From the NCBI RefSeq assembly GCF_018398875.1, contig NZ_JAGWDK010000009.1:186001-250000 (forward strand): a stretch of 64,000 nucleotides of DNA. Direction: 5' to 3'. The stretch comes from Bradyrhizobium sp. sGM-13 (GTDB lineage Bacteria > Pseudomonadota > Alphaproteobacteria > Rhizobiales > Xanthobacteraceae). Below, in pieces: positions 39,187-47,555 of the stretch (within the stretch, counting starts at the first letter, position 1; the number at the start of each line of letters is the position of its first letter). The translations under genes were made by a program, and so were the position numbers. The notes under the pieces are model-generated. The model did no database searches. It worked only from the letters and a program-made list of their open reading frames with translations, and had not been told where the DNA came from.

Positions 39187-39535
39187 TTAGACCAGCCGAA
39201 GGGTCAACTGACGTCGATCGCGATCCTCGTGCCGTTCGACAAAATCAGAAATCGTAGAAGGAAGCTCGCACATCTGCAGATCGCAGCGCCGGCGCAGCTC
39301 GCGGGCAACGTCTTCGGAAACATCTTCCGACCAGCGCTCGGCGGTGTTGAAAGCGACGACGCGGATTGGATTGCTGTACTGGCCGGACATCTCGAATGAC
39401 CGTTTCGAGATCGGTGGCCTCGTAATCGGCTTCGGGCCAGGCGCGGCCTAATCGACCGAAATCATCTGCCACCAAGTAGACCGTCTCGTCGTTTTCATTC
39501 GGGATGATCGACGGCGTCCAACTAGATCTACGCAT
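39187..39535 (-). pseudogene. Frameshifted small conserved gene
   Basis: From the ATG at 39535 the frame encodes MRRSSWTPSIIPNENDETVY, VADDFGRLGRAWPEADYE and DLETVIRD, then turns into R-rich nonsense near 39,393. The continuation lies in the next frame from about 39,390 (SGQYSNPIRVVAFNTAERW, DVSEDVARELRRRCDLQMCE) to 39187. Joined, they give a protein of ~115 residues matching a small family I know from Bradyrhizobium genomes. A 1-2 base indel near 39,390-39,396 explains the break. Either the gene is dead or there is a sequencing error. Confidence 0.7.
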
Positions 39536-39811
39536 AATGAACTCCACGCAATGCGGAATTGATTTATCTGGCCTGAGTCGTTCCGGCGGGAAGATCAGGA
39601 ACCGGCCCCACATCATGACTCTTTGCTGCGCCAATGGAAGGTATTGCAGGATGGCAACGGCAAAGAAGCAATCAAGATCGGGCGGGCGGGGCTACGAGGG
39701 TACATCGAGGCGACTGTCCCATACAGCGAGCTCCTCCGGCATCGCGCCCTATAGTATGGTCGCCTTGCGAGTTCATCTTCCACGAGAAACGATCAAGAGA
39801 GGGAGGTAACT

Positions 39812-40258
39812 ATGCGATTTATGAAAACAATCGTGATGGTCGCTATTCTAAGCGGAACGACGCTCGTCACAACAGACGCCTTTTCCCAGGCGACAGCGCC
39901 TTCTCAGGCGACAGCGCCTTCTGAGTCGACAGCGACTCCTGTGGCCCGTTTGAAGGTTGGAACAGTAGTAACAGGCGACATTCAGTCGGCCACGATTATC
40001 GACAAGAGTGACAACAGCTTTTCCTTCAAGATTGCGAGCCAGAATGGTCGTCCGCCGATAATTGTCGTGGTTAATGGAGTAAAGCCCGATCAGGAATTTA
40101 GTGTTCGAGACGGATGGAACGCGATCAATGGCGCCCTCAAAGCAATCGGTTTCAAGGGGGACCCCGTCGGCCCGAAAGCGTGCACCCAAACCAATATTAC
40201 TATAGTCCAGACAACCCAAGGACCCGGCACCGTGCTCGTGCAATGCACCGTTGAGTAG
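39812..40258 (+). CDS. Secreted hypothetical protein with an SQATAP repeat
   Basis: 148 residues from the ATG at 39812, preceded by GGGAGG. Signal peptide of about 25 residues ending near TDAFSQA. The mature N-terminus contains two identical copies of SQATAP encoded by an exact 18-base tandem duplication (39887-39904, 39905-39922), then a degenerate third copy. The rest (GTVVTGDIQSATIIDKSDN...) is beta-rich with two cysteines that could form a disulphide. No family recognised. Less GC-rich than core genes. Confidence 0.6.
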   Translation: MRFMKTIVMVAILSGTTLVTTDAFSQATAPSQATAPSESTATPVARLKVGTVVTGDIQSATIIDKSDNSFSFKIASQNGRPPIIVVVNGVKPDQEFSVRDGWNAINGALKAIGFKGDPVGPKACTQTNITIVQTTQGPGTVLVQCTVE

Positions 40259-40570
40259 GGCTGATATAGCAGGGTGTTGAAAAACTGGGCGTGTCGCAAA
40301 GTTTTCGGCGTTTACCCTGCGTTGAGCCAAGATCGCGGCGGCGCGGGAAGGTGCGCCAAGACGATCGTGGTCATCGTGCTCAACTGGAGCAAAGCTTGGC
40401 GGACTTACGTGATCTAGCGTGAGGCCACCAGCGGTCACGTCATCTGGGTGCCACCAGGGACGTGACCGCAAGCCTAGCCCACTGAATTCCTGTCGTCCAA
40501 ATTAACATCGCGCAACCTTTTCCGGGGCCGGTGCTCGCGGACTCTTGGCCCCAACCGCCCGATCAGGCGA
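40259..40570. other. Intergenic stretch, possible insertion-sequence end
   Basis: No gene seen. TAGCAGGGTGTTGAAAAAC near 40,267-40,285 resembles the ends of several insertion-sequence families, which often read GTTTTTCAACA inward. No transposase or matching second end is present within the window, so at most it is a remnant. Confidence 0.3.
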
Positions 40571-40825
40571 TCAGTTCGGCACCCGCCGGAGTAAGGTCAC
40601 GAAGGTCCCGGATTCGTGCATCGTCAGCCAGCCGCGCTCGATAGCGAGATTAAGGCCAGCACGGTATTCCGCCGGCGAGCCCTTGTCGTTGAACAGGAAG
40701 GGGCCGTTGATCTTCTCGATGTAGATCCGGCCGTCCTGGATGGGCTCGAATGCCTGCGCATGTTCTAACAGGCGCCGCGCGGCTTTGTCAGGGTCGGCAT
40801 AGGGGCTGGCGGTGGCGTATTTCAT
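40571..40825 (-). CDS. Small hypothetical protein coupled to the SRAP gene
   Basis: 84 residues; ATG (40825-40823) overlaps the stop of the SRAP gene by four bases (ATGA). The sequence (DPDKAARRLLEHAQAFEPI, RIYIEKINGPFLFNDKG, AGLNLAIERGWLTMHESGT) looks like a small winged-helix-like domain: helix, strands, then a helix and a beta hairpin. Probably co-expressed with the DNA-repair gene before it. Function not known. Confidence 0.6.
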   Translation of the reverse strand: MKYATASPYADPDKAARRLLEHAQAFEPIQDGRIYIEKINGPFLFNDKGSPAEYRAGLNLAIERGWLTMHESGTFVTLLRRVPN

Positions 40826-41484
40826 GCGGCGGCCTTGTCTTCCTTGTCAGCGCCTCGAGCGACGATCCTAATAGCGTCGTTGGGCAACGGACGTTGCAGC
40901 GCCTTGGCCTCATCCCACGGAGCGCGCAGCCAGACGTCGCGCTCCTCTTCTGTCTGTAGAATGACCGGCATGGCCTTCGGGTGGATCGGTTCGACGACGG
41001 CATTCGGCGTGGTGGTGAGAAAGCCGTAGACGTTATGTGGGCCGGGGATCGGCTTCGATTTCGTTCCGCGGTCGCCCCTGAACTCGGTCCAGATGCCGGC
41101 GAAGGACGTGAGCGGCCGGTCATCGCTGTGAGCGAACCAGACGACATCCTTCTTTCCCGTCTCGGGGTTCGGCTCTGGCGCGTATTCGGCGAAGCTATTG
41201 AATGGCACAAGGCAACGGCTCTCCGGCTTCAGCCAACCGCGCCAGTGCGGCGAAGAGGTGTTGCGGATGTTGGTCACCGCCGGTCCGCCGGTCCGCGGCG
41301 GAGGCGGCATGCCCCAGCGCATCAGGACGAGCTCGCGCTCGGCGCCGACGTTACGAACGACGGGAGCGGGATAATCCGGAAACACGCCAGGCATCGGCGG
41401 CAAATTGCCGACGTAGCGATTGATGACGCGAAACAGCGCCCGGATGGCTTCTTGGTTGGTGGTGATCGAATAGAGGTTGCACAT
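40822..41484 (-). CDS. yedK: SOS response-associated peptidase-like (SRAP/YedK) protein
   Basis: 220 residues from the ATG at 41484, chosen because the catalytic cysteine must be residue 2 after Met removal: MCNLYS fits exactly. Other family marks are NIRNTSSPHWRGWL, RCLVPFNSFAEY and IHPKAMPVIL, which carry the conserved Asn, Glu and His residues. SRAP proteins form a thiazolidine bond with abasic sites in single-stranded DNA and protect it during replication. Rhizobia often carry several copies, many on mobile DNA. Its downstream partner overlaps by four bases. Confidence 0.88.
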   Translation of the reverse strand: MCNLYSITTNQEAIRALFRVINRYVGNLPPMPGVFPDYPAPVVRNVGAERELVLMRWGMPPPPRTGGPAVTNIRNTSSPHWRGWLKPESRCLVPFNSFAEYAPEPNPETGKKDVVWFAHSDDRPLTSFAGIWTEFRGDRGTKSKPIPGPHNVYGFLTTTPNAVVEPIHPKAMPVILQTEEERDVWLRAPWDEAKALQRPLPNDAIRIVARGADKEDKAAA

Positions 41485-41617
41485 GCTCGGGGCTCGCTTG
41501 GTCACCATGTCGATGGTGGAAGGCTTGCGCAACCCGGCGAATTGGGACCCAAGTCGGTTAACCCCCAATATCTAGCGGCTTGCCATTTTGTTCATGTTTT
41601 GTACTATTCTCGCCCTC

Positions 41618-41797
41618 ATGAAAAGCGATCGTGAATTAGAAATCCTGTTCAGGCGGCTTCGTCTTTACGGCGAGCTCGGGCGCCGGGCTGAGGGGCTCAT
41701 TCGCATGATCCAGAGGGAATTGAAGGAGCGCTATGGGCCTAGATCACGTCCGTTCCGAAATCGAGCATATGCGCGTCCAGGTCGGAAGGCAGCGTAA
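41618..41797 (+). CDS. Small basic hypothetical protein
   Basis: 59 residues from the ATG at 41618 (MKSDRELEILFRRLRLYGEL). Helical and strongly basic with an R/P-rich tail (GPRSRPFRNRAYARPG). It overlaps the start of the next gene by 65 bases in another frame. The helical N-terminal half looks real; the C-terminal part may be an overlap by-product. Confidence 0.45.
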   Translation: MKSDRELEILFRRLRLYGELGRRAEGLIRMIQRELKERYGPRSRPFRNRAYARPGRKAA

Positions 41798-41963
41798 GGA
41801 GATTCTGCAGCTTCAACGAGCCGGGATATCGACTGCATCGGCTGAGCTTTTGCTGCAGCGGATGTTGGCGAAGATCGAGGGTCTTTGTGACGAGCGGGAT
41901 CGGCTCAAGAAGGAATTGGGCGGCCCGACGAAAGGGCGCGTGCTTGGCGGCCGGAGTTGGTGA
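41733..41963 (+). CDS. Small coiled-coil protein
   Basis: 76 residues from the ATG at 41733. Heptad-like pattern over residues 5-65 (VRSEIEHMRVQVGRQRKEIL, LLLQRMLAKIEGLCDERDRL), so a dimeric coiled coil. Its stop shares bases with the next ATG (TGATG). Such short proteins recur in Bradyrhizobium accessory DNA. Function unknown. Confidence 0.55.
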   Translation: MGLDHVRSEIEHMRVQVGRQRKEILQLQRAGISTASAELLLQRMLAKIEGLCDERDRLKKELGGPTKGRVLGGRSW

Positions 41964-42166
41964 TGCGCGAACAATTGAAATGGTATGACGAGAAGGCTGA
42001 CAACTCCGCCTGGATCAACGCCCTTGCCGAGGTGCGTCAGCGGGCAACGCGAGAGGGCTACTGCTACCAACACGTCCAGGCGATCACTGTTGCGATCGAT
42101 CAGTACGCAGAGAAGGCGCTTGGCAACCGCGATTTCTTCCTGAACAAGCCCTACGGCGTGGGTTGA
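41963..42166 (+). CDS. Small conserved hypothetical protein
   Basis: 67 residues from the ATG at 41963 (MREQLKWYDEKADNSAWINA), helical, followed by GYCYQHVQAITVAIDQYAEK and NRDFFLNKPYGVG. I recognise the pattern from many Bradyrhizobium genomes as an unnamed short protein. It is translationally coupled to the preceding gene. Role unknown. Confidence 0.6.
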   Translation: MREQLKWYDEKADNSAWINALAEVRQRATREGYCYQHVQAITVAIDQYAEKALGNRDFFLNKPYGVG

Positions 42167-42276
42167 TTGCGTCGCAACGGATGCAAGGCTATGGCGCGCC
42201 GGCTCAGCCCTCCCCGACCACGGCACGTGTTGCGTCGATTGTATCCGACTTCCAACCAACCGAGACCACGCGCTGA

Positions 42277-43329
42277 TCAGGTAGCGCGCGGACCGTAAAT
42301 CGCAGGGTAAGGATATGCGGGCGTGAACAAAAATCGATCACGAATGACGTCGCCGTTGTCGTCGATCAGCTTGCGCGCGATGTCCGGCAACTCAGCGCTC
42401 GCCCGCGCATAGTCGTCCAGATCGATCGGCTTTTTGCCAGCTGGTGGCGGAGCGTTTAAGCGAATGAGTTGATCTCGTCCGATCAACAAACCGGCTTGGC
42501 CGTCTGCATTCTGGCTTTGTAAATGCATGGCCGACGACATGATGTCGTACCAGTCGAAGATGCCGCCATGAAGCAATTGCCCTGCGGTGAACTGAATTTC
42601 GGCGTCTCCTGTTCCCAATGACAAGATATGGACCTGTCGCCGTTGAAGCTGATAGCAAACGAGCGCGTCCACCAACCCGATCATCACGGGGTTGTTTGCC
42701 CAGACGCCGCCATCGGCGAACACGCGCTGGCCGTTTTGATAGACGGGAAAAAACGTGGGCGCGGCGGCCGTTGCCATCGCCACGGCCACCATGTCTTCTT
42801 TCCAGTCTCTCTTGTAGTCCTTGTGATGGGGCGTCTTGAAGACATTCACCTCGGTGTAGCCGTCAAAAGACGGAATGCATAAGCGCCGCTCAGCATTCCC
42901 CAATTTCAACGTGCCAAAGACTTGCTTGAGCGGTGCTTCGAGCCTTGCGGCATCGTATCTGTGATGCTGGACAGCCTGCACAGCGCGCCAAACTGATCGC
43001 AGTTTGAACAGGTTAAAGCGCGCAGGCGGGAAGATTGCGGGCCCGTGTTCAACGTAGAGATCAAGGATGGTCTTGGCCGTCTTTCCAATCGATAATCCCA
43101 ACGCGATAATGCCGCCGGTCGATGTACCGGCGATCAAGTCGAAATAGTCGCCGATGCAGCGTCCGCCCAAATAGCGGCTTTCCAGTTCGCTCAGCATCGT
43201 CGCGGGCAAGATCCCGCGAATGCCGCCACCGTCGATCGACAGAATGCGGAATGGCCTGTCCTGGGGCCATGGCAGAGGATCGCGAAGCCCCTGCAAAATT
43301 CCGCTAGATCGGCGTGGGGGCTGGCTCAA
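42277..43329 (-). CDS. capV: CBASS effector: patatin-like phospholipase
   Basis: 350 residues. Patatin motifs: the oxyanion loop GGGIRG (34-39), nucleophile elbow GTSTG with Ser70, and catalytic DGG with Asp206; the Ser-Asp dyad is complete. In CBASS the enzyme is switched on by a cyclic nucleotide made by the CD-NTase and destroys the inner membrane, killing the infected cell. It is third in a minus-strand operon, and its start overlaps the E2-like gene by 26 bases. The C-terminal ~100 residues differ from plant patatins and likely hold the ligand-sensing part. Confidence 0.88.
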   Translation of the reverse strand: MSQPPRRSSGILQGLRDPLPWPQDRPFRILSIDGGGIRGILPATMLSELESRYLGGRCIGDYFDLIAGTSTGGIIALGLSIGKTAKTILDLYVEHGPAIFPPARFNLFKLRSVWRAVQAVQHHRYDAARLEAPLKQVFGTLKLGNAERRLCIPSFDGYTEVNVFKTPHHKDYKRDWKEDMVAVAMATAAAPTFFPVYQNGQRVFADGGVWANNPVMIGLVDALVCYQLQRRQVHILSLGTGDAEIQFTAGQLLHGGIFDWYDIMSSAMHLQSQNADGQAGLLIGRDQLIRLNAPPPAGKKPIDLDDYARASAELPDIARKLIDDNGDVIRDRFLFTPAYPYPAIYGPRAT

Positions 43330-43789
43330 GGCGCTTTTCTTCGCTTTGCGAGTTGACGTGGCGACCGCCGCCCAGCCACCTCTTCGTCACCAACCATCCT
43401 TCGTAGAAATAGAGCCACTGCGCGGCCCAGTGTACCGTCGTGTGGGCGATGAGGTCATTTACATCCCACTCGCGAAGGGTCGGGCTGAACAGGCACAGAT
43501 ACGGCAAGGTCGGCTCGGCCTTGTTCACGTATGCATGAGGGATTGGCCCCTCCTCATAATCAGGATGGCGCTCGAGCAGCGGCTTCAGCACCTGCACGCG
43601 GGGCTGTGCGTCGTGAAGCGATATGTTCTCGAGAACCATGGGAGTCCGGTGCTTCACGCGAACAAGATGTTCGCGCTTATCAGGCGCCAAGATGCCGTGC
43701 CACTCGACGAACGATGCGCCCCTCTCGATGACCTTGAAGCCAGGCCAGCGCTCGGCCATGGCTTCGATCTGTTGATCGATAGTCGTCAC
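43304..43789 (-). CDS. CBASS E2-like ubiquitin-conjugation protein
   Basis: 161 residues. It has the E2-like pattern of type II-short CBASS: PTLPYLCLFSPTLREW with candidate catalytic Cys99, then DLIAHTTVHWAAQWLYFYE and TKRWLGGGRH. No E1 or JAB domain is present here or in the neighbouring genes, so the operon is the short form. In such systems E2 forms a thioester with the CD-NTase C-terminus and stimulates it. ATG overlaps the CD-NTase stop (ATGA). The roughly 20-residue tail after GGGRH is charged and possibly flexible. Confidence 0.82.
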   Translation of the reverse strand: MTTIDQQIEAMAERWPGFKVIERGASFVEWHGILAPDKREHLVRVKHRTPMVLENISLHDAQPRVQVLKPLLERHPDYEEGPIPHAYVNKAEPTLPYLCLFSPTLREWDVNDLIAHTTVHWAAQWLYFYEGWLVTKRWLGGGRHVNSQSEEKRLEPAPTPI

Positions 43790-45030
43790 TCCGACAACTC
43801 GCCTCCGCCTTCGCGCGTTGCCGCTCGGGCTGCGGTGCTTGCGCTCCCCGCCACGGCGGCGGCTGCCGCGCCGAGCACCTTGCCGGTGCTGCCAAGATGC
43901 AGTCGGTTAGCATTCATCTCGCGCAGCCGGGCATCAAGGGTACTCTCGATCGCGTAGGCAGCCGCGGTCTCGCCGAACAGGCGCTTCAGGAGCTCTTGCT
44001 GCTCTGCAAGGCTGAGATTTTCATTGCGCAGCTTGTAGAGTTCAACGATCAGGCGGCGGAGATCGCCATCGTACAGATCCTGCGCGGACTTATTCTCGGG
44101 CCAGCGGTCGGTGAACTCGTCAGGCGGGTAGGCAGGGTTGAAGACCTGCACTGTGCCGCGCGGCCCGTAAGTCTCTTTCAAACGACCGCGGATATGGGTC
44201 GCGATAGCGACGACTTCGTCGAGGAGGCTGGCATGGACGGGGCCGGCGTCAAGCGCCATCGCGTTGAGCGCGATCGCTGGCGGCTTTCGCCCTGTCCGGC
44301 TTGGCGCGCGCCACGCGATGTCCCTGTTGCGCTTAAGCAGTTGCAATGCGACGACGCGCGGCGATTTCTCCTCGAGAGGTTCATGGTCCGGCATCGGCTG
44401 GGTCTCGGCCTTCTCGACGATCTTGCCCTCGACCAAGAGACGACGGCCTTTGAACAGGTCATGGAACGCCGGATCGAAATCGACGTGGTCGTTGAAGTAT
44501 TTCGCGAAGCCCCATGGGTTCACGGGCTTATGGCGAGACTCGCCGGTCTCCCGCTTATAGTGAAACAGGTTACCGGCACGCTCCGGCCCCTGGATGCGTG
44601 CGATCGGCATCAAATCGACGGTCGTCCCGTCGCCGTATTCCACAGTCACGCAGCGGCTGTTTTGCGTAACCTTGCCGTGGTAGCGGCTGCCTTCTTCGCC
44701 GTTGATTGCCAAGAACAGCAGGTTGAGAATGTCTTTCGGCGGCGAGTTGGCCGGAATGTCCAGCTCCATTACGACATCGACATCGTGCTGGTCCTTGGCC
44801 ACGCGCGAAGCGATGGCGGTGCCGGTCGCGAAGCTGCCACTGGGGTAGCACTCGATCACCTTGTTTTCGAGGGGGCTTCCCTCGCGGTCAACATGTTGGC
44901 AGAGGGAGCGGAAATTCGTCTCGGCGATCTCGTGCTTGGTCTTGGTCAACTGAATGCGGCGGGCGACGTCCATTAGCAGAGCGTCGTAGTCGGCAAGCTT
45001 GGGCCACGGCCCCGTATAGGCAACGTTCAC
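43786..45030 (-). CDS. CBASS cyclic oligonucleotide synthase (CD-NTase)
   Basis: 414 residues from a GTG at 45030 with AGGGAG eight bases upstream. Nucleotidyltransferase signature: GSFATGTAI with Gly65-Ser66, DVDVVMEL with Asp83 and Asp85, and VDLMP with Asp139 as third metal ligand. It would make a cyclic di- or trinucleotide when phage is sensed. The C-terminal ~35 residues are A/G-rich and flexible, ending AATREGGGELSE; in related systems the tail is the site joined to target by E2, but there it ends in glycine. First gene of the operon followed by E2 and patatin genes. Confidence 0.9.
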   Translation of the reverse strand: MNVAYTGPWPKLADYDALLMDVARRIQLTKTKHEIAETNFRSLCQHVDREGSPLENKVIECYPSGSFATGTAIASRVAKDQHDVDVVMELDIPANSPPKDILNLLFLAINGEEGSRYHGKVTQNSRCVTVEYGDGTTVDLMPIARIQGPERAGNLFHYKRETGESRHKPVNPWGFAKYFNDHVDFDPAFHDLFKGRRLLVEGKIVEKAETQPMPDHEPLEEKSPRVVALQLLKRNRDIAWRAPSRTGRKPPAIALNAMALDAGPVHASLLDEVVAIATHIRGRLKETYGPRGTVQVFNPAYPPDEFTDRWPENKSAQDLYDGDLRRLIVELYKLRNENLSLAEQQELLKRLFGETAAAYAIESTLDARLREMNANRLHLGSTGKVLGAAAAAVAGSASTAARAATREGGGELSE

Positions 45031-45412
45031 TTGAAAACTCCCTGGTTGATGGGGACCGTGTTCAAACTTTGTTCCAACTAGGGATCGCCAGGAGTTCCAG
45101 CAAGATTGGTGAAAAGAGATTCTTTTTCACGCAAGATATTGACAATGCGAAAGGCTGCCTGACCAGTAATAGGTGATTCTCGCGATAGTCGTAAGGGGAC
45201 ACTATGCACGTCATCGCGGCAGCGAAGAACTCCAGGGCCGCTGTAGCAGGTCTGTCGGCGCTCCAGAACGCCCGATGAACGGGAGGGATCAGTTCGGGAG
45301 TTTTTCCGGGACTCTTCGCCGCCAACCTCCGGTTTTTGCGAGTTTTTGATCGGTTTCCGTTCCCGGCGGCATTTGGATGACTGCCCGGCAACCGACTGAA
45401 ACTACGAGTCAT
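45031..45412. other. Intergenic stretch between CBASS and truncated comEC
   Basis: No convincing gene. A minus-strand frame from 45412 stays open for 116 codons (TRSFSRLPGSHPNAAGNGNR, AFWSADRPATAALEFFAAAM) but lacks a ribosome binding site and changes character half-way. The stretch probably holds the CBASS promoter and the junction with comEC. No clear -35/-10 pair can be picked by eye. Confidence 0.4.
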
Positions 45413-46678
45413 TTACGACATAATGCGGCATTGGCCGAGGGGCGCGCTAAAGTTCTGAAAACTCGGATGTACCAGCGCTTCCGGCGCGACCGTCAGCACG
45501 ATCAGGGCGGCGACCGCGAGCGTGCGAAACGTAATCGCGCGGCGATCGACCATGACCGCGATCAGCACCACGGCCGTCATGAAGAACGATCTCTGCGTCG
45601 CGACCTCGGCGCCCGACAGCAGCAAATAGAACGCAGCGGCAACCAGGGCTGCCGCCGCCGACCACTTCTTGATAGGCTGGCCGACCGTGAGCACCGGAAA
45701 CAGCGCCAATAGCGCCCGGACCGCGAAAAACACGACGCCGGCGACGACGGCCATGTGATAGCCGGAGATCGACAGCACATGGCCGAGGCCGGAGACGAAC
45801 ATCGCATCGTTCACCGGCGGCGAAATCGCGTCGCGCCGTCCGGTCAACAGCGCGGTCGCAATCGCGCGCTTGTCGCCTTCCAGCGTGGTCCTGATCCGCG
45901 CATCGATCGTATCGCGCAGGCCTTGCATCACGGCCGAATAGCGCAGGCGGAGCCCGCCGCCCGCGGCTGGCGGCTCGGCAGTCTTGATCGCGCCCATCAC
46001 GAAGCCGGAGGCGCCGATGCCGGCGAAAAACATGTCGCGGCTGAAATCGTAGCTGCCCGGTCGCACTGGCGCGAGCGGCGGCAACAGCCGCGCCTTCAAC
46101 TCGACGAAGCTGCCGACCGGCGGGGCCGTGCCCTTCCTTACCGAGAGCCGCACGCGCTCCAGCTTCGTCGTTCCGCGCGCGCTTTCCATGGTGACGACGC
46201 GAAGGACAAAACGGTCGGTGCGCTCACGAATGTCGCGCGTCTCGACAAAACCCGTCAGCGACACCGAAAACATCGGCCGCGCCAGCACGCCATGCGCACT
46301 CCGCGCGGTCTTCCAGGTCGCGACCGCAAAGCCCGCGGCGACGGCTGCGATCATCACCGCGGCGGGAAAGAATTTCTGCCGCCGCAACAGCACCGCCACT
46401 GCGCACAGCGCGATCGCCACAATGGCAGCCAATGCCAGCACCGGCTCATGATCGGCGGCGAAGTAGAACGCAATGCCGGTACCGAATGCGACGGGTACCC
46501 ACGGCAGCAGACGCCCGGCGCCGGCTTCGGCGCGCGCCCATATACGCAAGGTCTCGATCAGTGGAGGCCAGAACGCGGGACGCGATGGCAAGAGGCCGCC
46601 GACCGGTGCCGCAATGCGCGGCGGCCAGGTGCCCGCATAGCCCCGTTTTCGGCCCGACGTGTCGCCCTGCTCCGCCAC
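45413..46678 (-). pseudogene. comEC: comEC/rec2, truncated at the C-terminal side
   Basis: 421 codons from a GTG at 46678. The N-terminal region, OB-like domain and part of the Competence domain (VSGLGHVLSISGYHMAVVAG, ATQRSFFMTAVVLIAVM) are normal. The sequence follows the family up to VHPSFQ, where HPSFQMSFAAT is expected, then changes to NFSAPLGQCRIMS and stops. Complete ComEC in related bacteria is ~700-760 residues, so the rest of the channel and the metallo-beta-lactamase-like part are gone. DNA uptake through this protein would be lost. The break at ~45,455 fits integration of foreign DNA into comEC. Confidence 0.8.
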
Positions 46679-46836
46679 CCGAGCCTACATCTTACGATCT
46701 CGTGGAGACCGCAAGACTACCGGACGCTGTATTCAGCGCGCTAGCGGAACGGAAGCAGAAACCTGAAGAAATGCACGCCGGCTGGGGTTACAGTCGAGCG
46801 CTATGAATTGAACCGGAATCAGGACAAAGAAGCGAC

Positions 46837-47094
46837 ATGAAGCTTGCGGCCAGCCTATTATTTGCGGTGATCTTGATCACCTCTCACGCCAATGCCGCCA
46901 CTCCGGAGCAATGCCGCTTCATCGAGGCGAGGGCCGCGCGCGAAGCCTGTTATCAGCGTCAAGAGATCGAGCGTGTGGCCCGGCAGAAGGCGAACCAGGC
47001 CGGGCAGGCCGAGCAGCAAAAGCCCTACGAGCCCATGACGGCGGAGGACGCCCAGCTCGCAAAGTCCCTGCGCAGTATTTGCCGGGGTTGCTAG
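46837..47094 (+). CDS. Small periplasmic protein
   Basis: 85 residues with a clean signal peptide (MKLAASLLFAVILITSHANA). The mature 65 residues contain a helical charged region (CRFIEARAAREACYQRQEIE) and end CRGC; four cysteines in all suggest disulphides. No family recognised. Divergent from comEC, 158 bases between start codons. Confidence 0.6.
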   Translation: MKLAASLLFAVILITSHANAATPEQCRFIEARAAREACYQRQEIERVARQKANQAGQAEQQKPYEPMTAEDAQLAKSLRSICRGC

Positions 47095-47262
47095 GCGGCC
47101 GGCGTCACGTTCCAATCCCGCCAGCCCACCGCCCGGAAAGCGCTCTTGCAAGTGCGCCGCAGCAGGATGCACACTGTGTGCGCGGGATCAGGTGTCAACG
47201 TCTACGGTTCTCAGCTCGACTGGAATTCACGGTCGCGCTCAGAATGAGAGGAGCATGACGCC

Positions 47263-47445
47263 ATGCGAGAAACCGAAATCCACGACTATGCGCGGCAGTT
47301 GCTGGAAGCGCATGGCCCCAAGGCCATTGCGGAAGCGGCCCAGAACGCCATCGAACTCGAGGCAAAAGGCGAGGCCGAACTGGCCAGAACCTGGCGGCAT
47401 ATCGAAGACGCGATGAAGATGATGCGTGGTCCCCACCAAAGCTGA
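47263..47445 (+). CDS. Small conserved helical protein
   Basis: 60 residues (MRETEIHDYARQLLEAHGPK, AIAEAAQNAIELEAKGEAEL), preceded by GAGGAG. I recognise short proteins of this kind in Bradyrhizobium. It ends 110 bases before the glutamine synthetase gene on the same strand. Function unknown. Confidence 0.6.
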   Translation: MRETEIHDYARQLLEAHGPKAIAEAAQNAIELEAKGEAELARTWRHIEDAMKMMRGPHQS

Positions 47446-47555
47446 GGCTGCTGGCGCGGCAACGCAGAACATGGGCCAGGAGCCGTCGCAAGTCGCTTCG
47501 CCACGGCTGAATGGCATCGCAACGTCCAAGATGCGGCTCTCCAGGAGTTGAAGCC

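Noticed and set aside
40267..40285. Possible insertion-sequence end (TAGCAGGGTGTTGAAAAAC)
   Set aside because: No transposase, target duplication or partner end is present, so it is not called as a mobile element.
45062..45412. Minus-strand open frame of 116 codons between CBASS and comEC
   Set aside because: Poor start context, no ribosome binding site and mixed composition; likely open by chance within the junction sequence.
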